Origin: Lathyrus oleraceus
Taxonomy: Eukaryota; Streptophyta; Magnoliopsida; Fabales; Fabaceae
Direction of reading: 5' to 3'
Length of the DNA stretch: 64,000 bases
NCBI RefSeq assembly: GCF_024323335.1
Contig: NC_066579.1
Location: 352,477,400-352,541,399, forward strand
Every line of letters starts with the position of its first letter. Position 1 is the first letter of the stretch. Shown here one piece after another: positions 53,657 through 64,000 of the stretch. The notes beneath the pieces were generated by a model. The model was not told where the DNA came from. It ran no database searches and saw only the letters and a list, made by a program, of their open reading frames with translations. A program made the position numbers and the translations under genes.

Positions 53657-56600
53657 TGTCATACACAAATTTTAACCCTAAGATCCACATATCATTTGCA
53701 TCCTTACATACAAACAAGATCACATCTTTGTCCTCTCCCTCTCATCTTTGGGGTTTGCCTTTTGCGAGGATCATGAAGCACCTATTTGTTGGTATCTTGT
53801 CTTTGTGTTTATATGTTCATGGATTATCTAACCACTAATAAAAATAGCTAAAATATGTCTTGTTTTCTTTAAGTTTATCATGCAAGGTAGGGCTTTTCAT
53901 CAAGAGCATCAAGCATGGCTCCTCAGCTAGGGTTTTGTTGATTCCTCAAGTCAAAGTATGTTCAACCATTTATTCTAAAGGAGATACCTCTCAAAGCATG
54001 ATCTCTAAGGTCCTCAAGCATTTTTCAATCACATTTTGATCACTAGTATCTCAAAGTTTGCTTGATTATTTCTCAAGAAAAGTCAAATGTTCATGTCTTT
54101 ATTTCCATGCCTTCTTCAATAAGTTAACTCAATCTTTGAGCAACTTAATCAAAATAAATTCAAGGACACCTTATTTTGAGTTCATATTATCATCCATGTA
54201 CCTTGGAATGCAAAAAAAAGCCTAAGTGCATAAGTTCATTCCAAGAGGTTTGATCAATAAAGTCAACATTTGAAGTCAAAGTAAATAGGATCACAAGTCC
54301 TTCAATTCTAAACATTTTTGAACGATTATTTTTTCATATTACTCTTCTTAATATCCACTAAAACTTCTCTTTACATGACAAGAGCCAATTATGCTTGGAG
54401 GATCATCAAAAGTTTGAAGACATTATAGGTCATTTGTTGACTTAGTGAAATTTGACCTATTTTCAAGTGACTTTTTCTCAATTTTCAAGGATCTTAACTT
54501 CTTTAATTTTCAAAATTTGAGGCTGATTATTTTTGTATAATATTATTTTGTGATTCCCTCTATAAGTTTTCTTCAAGGATCAAGGTCAAATTATGCTTGG
54601 AAGGCCATGGAATTCATTGAGATATTACAAGTCATTTTCAACCATTTGGGACTTAGAATTTACTAAGTTACATTACCATATTTTCGTGCCAACATCAACA
54701 TGCAACAACTTTGTGCTCAAGCATCCAAATGCAACCTATCTTGGCACATTGTGATCTTTTATATGATGGTAACCAATTGCAAGAAGAATGGGATCAAAAA
54801 GCCTCCTAAGCAAGATGCCTCATTGAGTTGAACATGGTGACTTGGAACTGAAGAAATCATCGTGATCCGAATTGTGAACTTCACTAATCCTAAGTTGCAA
54901 GCCAAATTACCACATGTTTGGGACCTAAATATGTTTAATCAAGTCTCCAAAAAGTTAATTGACTCATTAAACGCGTGATTTGGCTATGTTTTGATGGTTT
55001 TAAAGTCACATTTTTCTCACATCATGAATAATTTCGTTTTACATGAATTGAGCTTCATTCCACACATATTTGGATCCCAACACATTCCCTATAAATAGAG
55101 CAATGTACGAAATTCATTTCCAAGCTTTTTATAGCCAAGAAACCCCTGCTTTAGTCTGAAATTTTTCCAGAAAATTGAGCTATCGTGTTTTTAATTCAAG
55201 CTTATTTCAATCCAATTTCTTAATTCCATTAGCATCTTCGATCTTCTCTAAAGAGTTTACAATAACTCCCAAGCTCTAAGACCTTCTAAAGTTCCCCGAC
55301 CAGATCGAGCTTCATCAACTCCTAATCATCAATTGGACAAGGTAGTTCTGAGCATCATTTGAACTCAAACAAGTTACCACAATGTAGTATTTCAGTCTCT
55401 GATGCTTCCCCCTAACTTATCTAGTGTTGATTGATCGTGTTCATCATTTAATTTAATTTTCCGTGGCTTGCTTGTTTCTAAAACTTCTATGAAACTCCCC
55501 ATCCTCAGTTTAGAGAAATGGATTTGGAGCATGAGGTTGAATTCTTGATGAGGAGGCGATCACATTGGTGGTGGTCTCGTGTTCTAAATTTACCAAATGA
55601 TGAAACTTCGATGAGGCATCATCGGGGAAGATGACCAAAGTGATATAAGGTCATCAAAGTTTGCTTACATGTTGGCAATTTGAAATGTTCGTATTGGTCC
55701 ATTTTGAATTAGATCCCGTGTTTCATTTTTCTAATTTCCATCATGCGCCCTAGCCTGAGGATTGTTGGATCTACCATGCCAATTAATTATGTCAGACCAA
55801 TGCTCCATGTTTTTTCGAATTTCATTTCTTTTTCTTTTTTCATTTGAAATTGCATTTTCTTTTAATTCATAGTAAATTCATTTTACATCAAAAAAATCCC
55901 AAAATAATTTCTAAAATATTCTTTTATTTTTCCTCATCTATTTTTTAGCTTTTCCATATTTTATTTTCTTTATTTTCTATTTTTATTGAATTTTCTCTTT
56001 TCTCCTTTGTTTTAATTGATTAAAAAATACTTTTATGCATTTAAAAATTCTGAAAATTTTATTTTATGTCTCTTATTTTATTTCCAACCTTCCATAATTT
56101 TCTTGGGCATTTATTTGGTGTTTTGAAGGTATTTATAGATTTTCTCTTTTATTTCCCTTATAAAATTCATTTAAAATATATTTTTAATGCATTTTATTTT
56201 ATTTTCTTGCATTTTATGCTTGTTTGACCTTTGTTGGCTTCTGTTGGCAATGAACCTTGGTTGATTTGATCATAGGTTTCGTCAAACTCAATGGATCTTG
56301 GATGTTGATGGGGTGAAAATCCTAATCTACAAAATGGATGATTGATTTTGATAATTACTTTATCAATAATTTGATCCAATTTGGGTTTGGTTTCTCTTCT
56401 TCTTCTTTATCCCTTACTCTTTCTTTTTCTCTTGATCAATTGGGTTAGTGCTTCATGAAATTTCATCATTTCAAATCTATCTCCTAATTAATCATGGATC
56501 ATTTAAGGTAGTTTGGATTGATGCATAAGTTTGTCTTAAGTATCATGAAGTATGGATTGATGTAATGGATCACTCTCCTAACCTTTATGTTTGATCCACC

Positions 56601-58223
56601 TGTTTTTATTTTTGTGTGGCATAGTTTTAGGAGAATAATTTATATATCATTTCTCTAGCATGTATTTACACAAATATTATTATTGACCGGCCTCAGATAG
56701 TTGTGAATTCTACATAATTCCAATTATGATTGCTTAATATAGTGCTAAATTTGTCCCGAAAGTAAGTCATTTTCATAAGTGAGATTGTAAGTCTCTTACT
56801 CCTCATGGTATTGTGTGAAAACTATTGTTTCCTTTTCACCTATTAGAGCTAGTGGCATACTTGTTGATTTTATCCTAGTTGGAGCCTTTCTCATGGTGAA
56901 ACAGAGGTTCATATTTTCATACTTGTGGGTGAATAGTTGAGTGTTCTTCAAAAAATGACAAATTGCCTTTCTCTTTTTGATTACTAACACAACTTACTAA
57001 CATATTGGTGTATTAACTTTACTTTAATGTCATTTATCTTATGCTCTTTACTTCTTTCTATTTACTTTATACTTTTATTTTAGCATCTAATATCATATTA
57101 TTTATGCTTATGCTATTTTCTCTTTGTCCATTTGGACTTCTTTTTTCTTTTAAAGACATTAACAACGGAAAACCCCTAAAAAATTGTTTCTCTTGATTCA
57201 TGGACTTGAGGTTACTATCCTTGGCATTATTATAGAGTTATATACTTAGAACTAGGATCTTGACCATTGCTTTGGAAGGTTGTGATTTGAGGCCTTGGGA
57301 TTCATTTGGTACCTTTGACTTTGGACTTATTTTGAAGACTTGACTTGGTTACCCTAGTTTCATCTGATACATAAATTATTCTTTGCTTATTTGGATTGCT
57401 TGAGGCTTAATCCAAAGGAGGGAATTCTTTCTTGACTTATATCATAAAGCTTGTTTTCTCTTGGTTAGATCTTTCCTCCCTAGTTTTTAGATTATGTTCT
57501 AGGATAATCTCTTCTTCTCCTCCCTTTTCTTTAATTTTCAAAATCTTCTCTCTTTTTCAAAACCTTCTTGTTTTCAAACTTGAACCACTTTCAATAAACC
57601 TTGACTTTTGTCATGTGATTTTCAAAACATTTTTCTTAATAAATTCTAAGACATCTTAAGCATATTCAAACCAATTTCAAAAGACTTTAAAAATTCATAA
57701 ACTCATCCAAACCATTTTGTGCCCTTTGTGCACTTTTTCTTTTAAAACTTTTCTCATTGTTTAGACATGAGTCATTTTGATAGTTGAGATGTAATCCTCT
57801 TATCCCTATAGTATTGATGATAATTATTTTCCATTTAAGAGAGCTAGTGGCATACTTATTGCTATATATCCAAGTTGGAGCCCTTCTCACGGTGATGAAA
57901 TGTTCTTATGCTTGTAAGTGACTAGTTGAGTGTTCTCCTTAAAATGACAAAATGCCTTTTCATTAGAAATGAATCAAAACAAATATCTTTGTTATTTTTA
58001 CCACGAACCACAAGGTTTTGATCCTCCATTGCACTTTGTTGGTACGTAGGCATGAGACTCAGAAATTCTTGGTAAACATAAAAGAAATTATAAGAACATT
58101 TCTTTTTCTCATCTCCCCAATCTTTTGCAAACAACACCATTTTAAGCCAAAATTCACACTTCAAAGAGGTTCCTATATAATATTATATATTTTTAAGGTG
58201 GTAATTCCTTCCCTTTTCAAAAC
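53657..58223 (+). repeat. Element C LTR, first part (4,567 bp)
   Basis: It starts TGTCATACAC and is collinear with the reverse complement of 10389-15125, with visible divergence in the order of 10-15%. TATA box TATAAATA at 55090-55097. A stem-loop cassette lies at 56,282-56,350. The TACGTAGGCA motif is near 58,045. It is interrupted after CCTTCCCTTTTC, right at the conserved CTAATACCTTCCCTT box, by the solo LTR. The short frames inside are chance. Confidence 0.85.
55090..55097 (+). promoter_or_regulatory. TATA box of element C LTR
   Basis: TATAAATA in TTCCCTATAAATAGAGCAATG, 1.43 kb into the LTR, as in the A/D LTR. Confidence 0.7.
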
Positions 58224-61200
58224 TTTAGGGGTAACTTCATGACCACTGAGCTATTGGTTAACTCAATGTCAATAAAACCAGAGTCACCACCACGCTTTTA
58301 TTATTTCCAAAGGAAAAGGGAGAAAGTACGAACAAAATCCAAAGATAAGAAGTTTTCAAATCAAAACTAATAAAATGAAAGAGATTACATGTAATGGGAT
58401 TAGTTACACAAAGGGAAGGTATTAACACCCAAAGTGTCATAGGTACTCCTAGGGAGCCCTTTTTGTGTGTACTTGTTTTGGTTGAAAAGATGTTTATTTT
58501 GAAAATAGAATGAAGAGATGAGAAAATAATTCATTATTTACATTTTCTGTTTGACAAGACTTTTGGTCTTATGCCTACGTACCAACATAAATGAGGGATC
58601 ATAGCCTCATTAGTTCGTGGTAAAAATTTCAAAGATGTGTGGATTGAATTTTAACAAAAGCTTAAAGATATTTTGTTATCAATGGGAGAATACTCAACCA
58701 AACATCCAGCGATAATGAGGGCTTTACAACATTTAAGAGGGAGGACTCCAACTCGGATTAAATCAACAAGTATGCCTCTAACCCCTAGTAAATGGAAAGT
58801 CTTACACTTAACATATAATGGAATGGGAGAATTACATCTCAACCAAGGATAACTCAAATCTAAGTTCTTTCTTTGTGAAAATTTTAAAAGGAAAAAGGCA
58901 CCGAGTGTACAAAATGATTAGATGAGGTTATTAGTTCTTTTTGGTCTTTTTGAAAATAAAGTCAATATGTTTAAGTCTTTTTACAAGTTTGATTAAGAAA
59001 GTAGTTTGAAAATCAATGGCATAAGGCCAAGGTTTCTACTCATTAAAACAAGTCTAAGTTCAAAACAACAAGCAAAGAAGTTTTGAAAATAAGAAGGAGA
59101 TTTTGAAATTAAAGAAGAAGGAGGTGGAGATGAAGATATTATCCAAAACAAGATTAAGAGTTTTAAGTTGGAATGATCTAACCAATGGGAAGCATCTACA
59201 AGACAATAGTGTTAGATAGAAACCCATTTCCTTTGGATTGTCAAGCAAACAACAAAGGCATAATCATCCAAGCAATTAATAAGAAACCCAATGGTATAAA
59301 ATAAAGATAGCCAAACATCCAAGTTAGTACTCCAAAGCAAGCAATATTCAATGTCCTTTATGTGTATCAGATGAAAAATCCCTTGAAACATACCAAAGAG
59401 AACACATCAAATGATAACAATAAGATCAAAATAATAACGTAGAAAAAGAGAAAGAGTGTATCAGATAAACCCATGGGAGTCTCTCAAGCTTATGTCAGAT
59501 GAATGACATTGGCCATGTTTTTGGTCTCAAATTAATGGCAATGGCCAAGTTTTTCTTCCATAGCTCAGGAATGTTGCCCACTCTAAGCCCATAGGTCCAA
59601 ATGAAGTCACAGACAAAGTTCCAACAGTCCACCAATGGTTTCTTTTAGTGTTTTTGTTTTTATTAATTGTTTTATGGTCTTAATACCACAAACAAAAATA
59701 TGATCACAAGCACAAATATATAATGGCTCAAATGAGCAAAATGAAAATAACTAAAACATAAACATAGGCCCAAGTGCGCAAAGAGCAAACGATTGAAGCA
59801 TAAATAATTTACATGGACGTAAATGACAAGGAATGATAAAGTGCAAGAATTTAAATTGCATTAAAGTAAATGACAAGAGAATTAAATGTTAGTTGTCAAG
59901 TTAGTATGTTAATTTGTGCCTTGAGGCAAATTTAATGTTATGTTAAGCAATCGTAAGTAGACTTATATAGAAACCATACCTATCTGAGGTCGGTGAATAA
60001 TAATGTTGGTGTTAATGCATTCTAGAGACAAGGTATCCAATACCAAGCTCCTAAATCATATCACACACAAAAACAAGAGAGGATGGGCCTATCTCAATAA
60101 GGCTTATGTTGATTCATCTAACACAAGGTCATTGATGAATCAACTAGCTAATGATCCATGAGAAATCATTGGCCAATAGATGATTGTAGAAGAAATGAGA
60201 TGAAAATGGAGAGATGAAATAAAGGGGATCCCAAATTGGGCAAGGGATGAACCTCACTTTATCAATACCATTCATTCATCTTGAGGGATGACGCTTTAAA
60301 CTTCATCAACTTCCTAAATCCAATGGTATCGACCAAGTCAAGGTCCAATTCAGCCAAGACCAAGGCCAAATAGAAGTAAGGTCAACACAAAGTCAATACA
60401 AAAGCTCAACAAAGCATTAAATCAATTAAACTATTTGAAACATTTTTAAAATGAAAAAAAAAGTTTTCAAAGATCAAAAACCTAAAACCCCTTCAAAACA
60501 CCAAAGAAATGGCCAAGGGATTTATCATAGGTTAAGTAAGGTCAAAGGACCATTGACTAATTTTTCTAGCAGTTTTCAAATGTCAGAAGTAATTAAAAAC
60601 TAATTAAAACAAATTAAAAATCACAAAATTCACCAAAAATATCAAACTTAATCCAAAAATTAATTTTAAATCATAAATGGGAAGAAGAAAATATTTGTGA
60701 ATTTTTAGTGTTGGTCCCATAATTTTTGGATCAAAAATAAATTTATGGTGAATTTTAAAAGAAAATGCTATTTAAAAATCAAATTAGAAAAATAAAATAA
60801 AAAAGGAAAAACCGGAGCCATCAGATCTCCCTCATTAATTGAGGTTGCAAATATGATGGTTAAAAACATGCGTTCCATGGTGTTCCTCAGTCAACGCGTC
60901 GCACGCATGGTAATAAAAAATAAAGGCTCAGATAAGAAGATGGAAGAGAGATCCAAGGGTGAGGGCAATGCCACGCCACCACCGGAGCCCTAGCTCCGGT
61001 CTTCTTCTCCGGTCAGGGTCACTGGACTGTCAAGATCAAACTTGCACAAAAATTTATGGATCTAACATCATTTTAAAGGAAAAATCGCAAGGATCACGAA
61101 TATGACCTCCATTTGTTCCATCTCTCACTTTATAATTAGAAAAGTGAAGATCAAATTGGAGGTGTTCAACCTGAGTTGCTTCGAATCAAGCTCAAAACAA

Positions 61201-63062
61201 CTCAATCATGTTGCCTATATTTGTAGGACTTCAGCCAACACAAATTTCAGTTTAGATCTAGAGTGTAGAGGGAGAATCGAAGAGATAAAATTTTGAGAAA
61301 TACACTTTTTGTGAGTAGCTTATGATCTTGGTTCTTGATGCAATGCTTCGTGCTTTCTCTTCCTCTTGCTTGTAGAAACTTAATGGAATGGAAAAGGGAA
61401 TGAACCTTTGGAGGTTTTGCTCAATAACTTGAGTTAAACAAAAACTCGATTTCTCAAGAAATCTTAAAATGATTCTATGGTGTGAGGTTATGGAAATGGC
61501 TAGAAAATCTTAGGTAGTGTTCTCCTTTAATTCTGAGCAAAAAATCCTTGATTTATAGGCCAAGCAAATGATATGTGCACCTTTCCAAATTTGAATGAAA
61601 ATGAGCAATTCTTGGTGCATGGGTGCATGTACAGCCCCAATTACTGATTAGAATTCACTCTAAATCATGCAAGAATGTTGTTGAATTCATTACATAAGGC
61701 CATGCAAAGTTATGCAATGTTTGGATTTGAAACTTGCCAAAACAAGCCATAGAAATACCTCATGCGCAAGTCCCTCATTCCTCATTCAAAGGATATGGTC
61801 TTGGACTCTTTGGAAGGCTCTCATCATAAGGAACAACTTTGATTTTGTGACTTTTTCAATTTGAAGATTTGAAAATGGAGAAAATTGGACTTGAAGATGG
61901 AAGTATCAAACATACTTAGAAATATTTCTAAGTTATAAGCCAGATGATCTCTCTTTCCACCTTAAATAACTTTTGATGTGAGCTTCAAATGAACTTGGAT
62001 CCTTCTACAAAGTTATATATATTTCAATTATATTAAATGTGACGACATATTTGTCACTATTTGGAATTTGGATGACGGAGTTATGGATTTTATAAGTTTA
62101 GGAAATTTACTTGTTCAATGATGAGGACCAAAATTGATCTATAATGTTTCCTCATGGAACATGAATTTGCAAGTACAATTTTATATTTATACAATAAGAA
62201 AAGTTTACAAATACATCTTTAAATTAATCTTGATACTTGTATCATCTTCATATCATAAAAATTGAGGAAGTTATGGTTCTTTGAAGTTAACCTTCTATCT
62301 AGGGCACAAACAAAAGGACCTATAATCTTTCACAAAATAAAAAGACTTTCCAAGAAGAATTGGCTCTTAAGGCCAAAATGAAATATGTTTTTAATGTCAT
62401 AAAGAGTAATGTTCATCTTGGAACCATTTTCATATGACAAACATTGTAGGAGATAAGGTCTAGGAAACCCTAGATTTGACCAGTTGACTTTTTTGGTCAA
62501 CTTCCTTGAATCAACTTGCATACTTTAAGTTCCTTTACTCTTATGGGCTCATGGAGGATAATATATTCTTATGATGATGTAAAATTAAGTATTCCTTTAT
62601 AGTTTTGACCAACTGTTGAAGAAACTTGCTGAGGAAGGCACACAAGATACCCAAATAAATTAGGGATTCCTTGACAAAAAAGCTTCAAACTCATGATGAA
62701 CTCTTGATCAAAATGACAAATAAAGAACATGGGGTTTCATATATGATGTTTAGAGCCAATGTGGGCCTTTTCTTGCTTGATATATTTCATTGAGGGTCTC
62801 AACCCTAGTTGTGGGCTTGGCGGGGCACAAATGGACACACACATTACCTACAAAAGAAACAAAGCTATACTAGACATATTTTTATATTTTGGTTAGTAAA
62901 AAAATAAAATAAAGTATGATACAATCATATATGCTTGGTGATCTCTCCCAATGAAAATCCAATGAATGATAGGTGAGGAGAATACCACGGTGTGATCCCA
63001 ATGCCAATGCAAAGCTATGAGATGGCATGAGGGATCTTAGGGGTCAAAATTGGTGTCTTACA
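58224..63062 (-). mobile_element. Solo LTR of an Ogre-like element (4,839 bp)
   Basis: On the minus strand it starts TGTAAGACACC at 63062 and ends ACCCCTAAA at 58224, where ACCNCTACA would be expected by comparison with the other LTRs. Flanking 5 bp are AAAAC (58219-58223) and ATAAC (63063-63067), a target duplication with one mutation. Host LTR sequence resumes precisely on both sides. It holds a TATA box (minus strand, 61551-61557), the TACGTAGGCA motif near 58,575, the GTTAATACCTTCCCTT box near 58,420 and TGGTGACTC (58281-58289). No internal region is present. Confidence 0.87.
61551..61557 (-). promoter_or_regulatory. TATA box of the minus-strand solo LTR
   Basis: The minus strand reads TATAAAT in TTGGCCTATAAATCAAGGA, 1.5 kb from the LTR start, like the boxes of the C and A/D LTRs. 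Confidence 0.62.
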
Positions 63063-63067
63063 ATAAC

Positions 63068-63237
63068 CAACCCCCAGACCCTTATTTGTTTTTATTAGTT
63101 TTGTTTAAAACTTCTTTGGGTTTTGTTTGTTATTTTTCCCTTTCCTTTAGAAATAATTAAAGCACGGTGGCGACTTTTTCTTTGTGATTTAAGTTAACCC
63201 TATTTAAGATCATTCTATCCGGAGATGTGAAGGTTAA
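63068..63237 (+). repeat. Element C LTR, terminal part
   Basis: Continuation of 53657-58223 after the solo LTR: CAACCCCCAGACCCTT, then CCTTTAGAAATAATTAAAGC and GGTGGCGACT (63167-63176), then CTTTGTGATTTAAGTTA. Up to there it matches 10389-10500 in reverse. The exact end (expected near 63,237 from the LTR length) is not clear because the last 30-40 nt have diverged or been lost. Confidence 0.7.
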
Positions 63238-63690
63238 AATCTTTATATCAACGCAGTAATATTAACAACAAGAAACAAATTTTGGTCCCTAAGAGACCTC
63301 ATGATGCATATGATATTAATTTAAAATATAACCTTCGTGGGGGATATGTTGCCACAAAGGAAAAGAATCCGGAAGAAACTAAAAGTCCAAGGAGAAAAAT
63401 GCATTCCATAAGGAAAAATCACTGAGGAGACAGAGACTCTGGGGATAATAAGTTATGCGTAGGCCAAGCTACGAATTAAAAACAGCTGGAGACACGAGAG
63501 GATTTCCATGAATATAAATCAGAGGAAAGACTCTGACTCGAGAATAATCTGCATGTATCGGGATACCAGTAACACAGTAGGAAACTATCCACTAGGGATA
63601 AGCTCGAATTGGATTATCCACTTCCTTTTACTGAGGTGAACTAAGGATAAACAACCCAAAACAACAAAGTGTCCACCAAGGGACAATAGG
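63238..63690 (-). other. Mixed Ogre-derived sequence at the window end
   Basis: 63,270-63,320 resembles an Ogre LTR start on the plus strand (AAATTTTGGTCCCTAAGAGA, then CCTCATGATG), comparable to 26,699-26,740. From about 63,340 the text, read on the minus strand, resembles an Ogre 3'UTR. No genes seen. Confidence 0.4.
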
Positions 63691-64000
63691 AAGAATTATC
63701 CACTACCATGCTTAACTAGTAAATGAAGGATATTCAAACAAAAGAAATATCAACTATCATGCTTAAATAGTAAATGAAGGATATTTAAACAAAAAGAATT
63801 ATCCACTACCATGCCTAACTAGTAAATGAAGGATATTCAAACAAAAGAAATATCCACTACCATGCTTAACTGGTAAACGAAAGATATTCAAACAAAAGAA
63901 ATATCCACTACCATGCTTAACTAGTAAATGAAAGATATTCAAATAAAAGAAATATCCACTGCCATGCTTAACTGATAAATGAAGGCTATTTAATCAGCAA
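63691..64000. repeat. 51-52 bp tandem array running off the window
   Basis: Six units of ATCCACTACCATGCTTAACT plus AGTAAATGAAGGATATTCAA and AACAAAAGAAAT, starting near 63,694, 63,746, 63,797, 63,849, 63,901 and 63,952. Each unit contains ATCC...GGAT able to pair. It is probably the 3'UTR array of another minus-strand Ogre to the right. Confidence 0.85.

Larger units (their letters stand above)
51991..58223 (+). mobile_element. Ogre element C: 3'UTR and LTR only, plus strand
   Basis: A 3'UTR (51,991-53,644) with a long hairpin array, a polypurine tract and an LTR of the A/D family. The LTR continues after the solo LTR insertion at 63068-63237. Nothing upstream of the 3'UTR is preserved. Text at 52,240-52,350 matches the 3'UTR of element A (rc of 23,750-23,870), confirming the same family in the opposite orientation. 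Confidence 0.83.

Noticed and set aside
63691..64000. Regularly spaced repeats resembling a CRISPR array
   Set aside because: Units are contiguous tandem copies of 51-52 bp without unique spacers, in a plant genome. The same applies to 52330-53215.
1..64000. Host genes, rRNA or tRNA genes
   Set aside because: I found no coding region outside transposable elements on either strand and no RNA gene signatures. Short fragments could be missed without database searches.

Overview
This window is almost entirely transposable elements from a plant genome. It contains no recognisable host gene, rRNA or tRNA gene, and no bacterial features. The mix points to a legume of the pea/vetch/lentil group (Fabeae). 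Four groups of very long LTRs (about 4.0 to 5.5 kb) belong to Ogre-type Ty3/gypsy elements of the Tat lineage. These carry an extra ORF1 ahead of gag, a PBS matching tRNA-Arg, an intron between pro and RT, two RNase H domains, and a repeat-filled 3' untranslated region. The species assignment is inference; the element types are seen in the sequence.

Layout. 1-2254 is the 3' end of a CACTA DNA transposon, with an apparently intact spliced ULP1-type protease domain, a palindromic subterminal region and a terminal inverted repeat. It sits in 2255-3117, a near-identical second copy of part of the ORF1 found at 8285-9147. 3118-4950 is unexplained AT-rich DNA with an LTR-like TATA box on the minus strand. 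4951-15125 is the 5' half of a minus-strand Ogre (element D: pro, gag, ORF1, leader, PBS, LTR). Its LTR is also the downstream LTR of a second minus-strand Ogre (element A), whose internal region runs from 51990 down to 15126. Element A is split by three insertions: a SIRE/Maximus-like Ty1/copia element (15185-23728, TSD CCAAC) in its 3'UTR, a solo LTR (26689-30678, TSD TCAAG) in its second RNase H, and a complete but internally deleted young Ogre (element B, 32625-49981, TSD TGAAC) inside its pol intron. 51991 onward is a plus-strand 3'UTR and LTR (element C, same family as A/D). Element C's LTR is interrupted near its end by another solo LTR (58224-63062). The window ends in a 51-52 bp tandem array.

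What works and what is broken. All gag-pol genes here are dead. The copia pol has three stop codons and has lost catalytic residues of integrase and RT. A and D have stops and frameshifts. B lacks ORF1, gag, most of RT, both RNase H domains and most of integrase, yet its LTRs differ at only about 20 of 5,494 positions, so it moved recently and must have used proteins supplied in trans.

The most interesting material is non-coding. B's LTR holds four tandem copies of a 70-80 nt module whose three helices show compensatory base changes between copies. All the long LTRs carry a PBS-like TGGCGACTC string shortly before their 3' end. B's 3'UTR repeats motifs complementary to its own PBS. A GAAA-loop motif recurs after the pol stop codon, and a shared stem-loop cassette appears in LTRs and leaders at different positions. 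These are candidates for structured RNA controlling packaging, priming or translation in Ogre elements.
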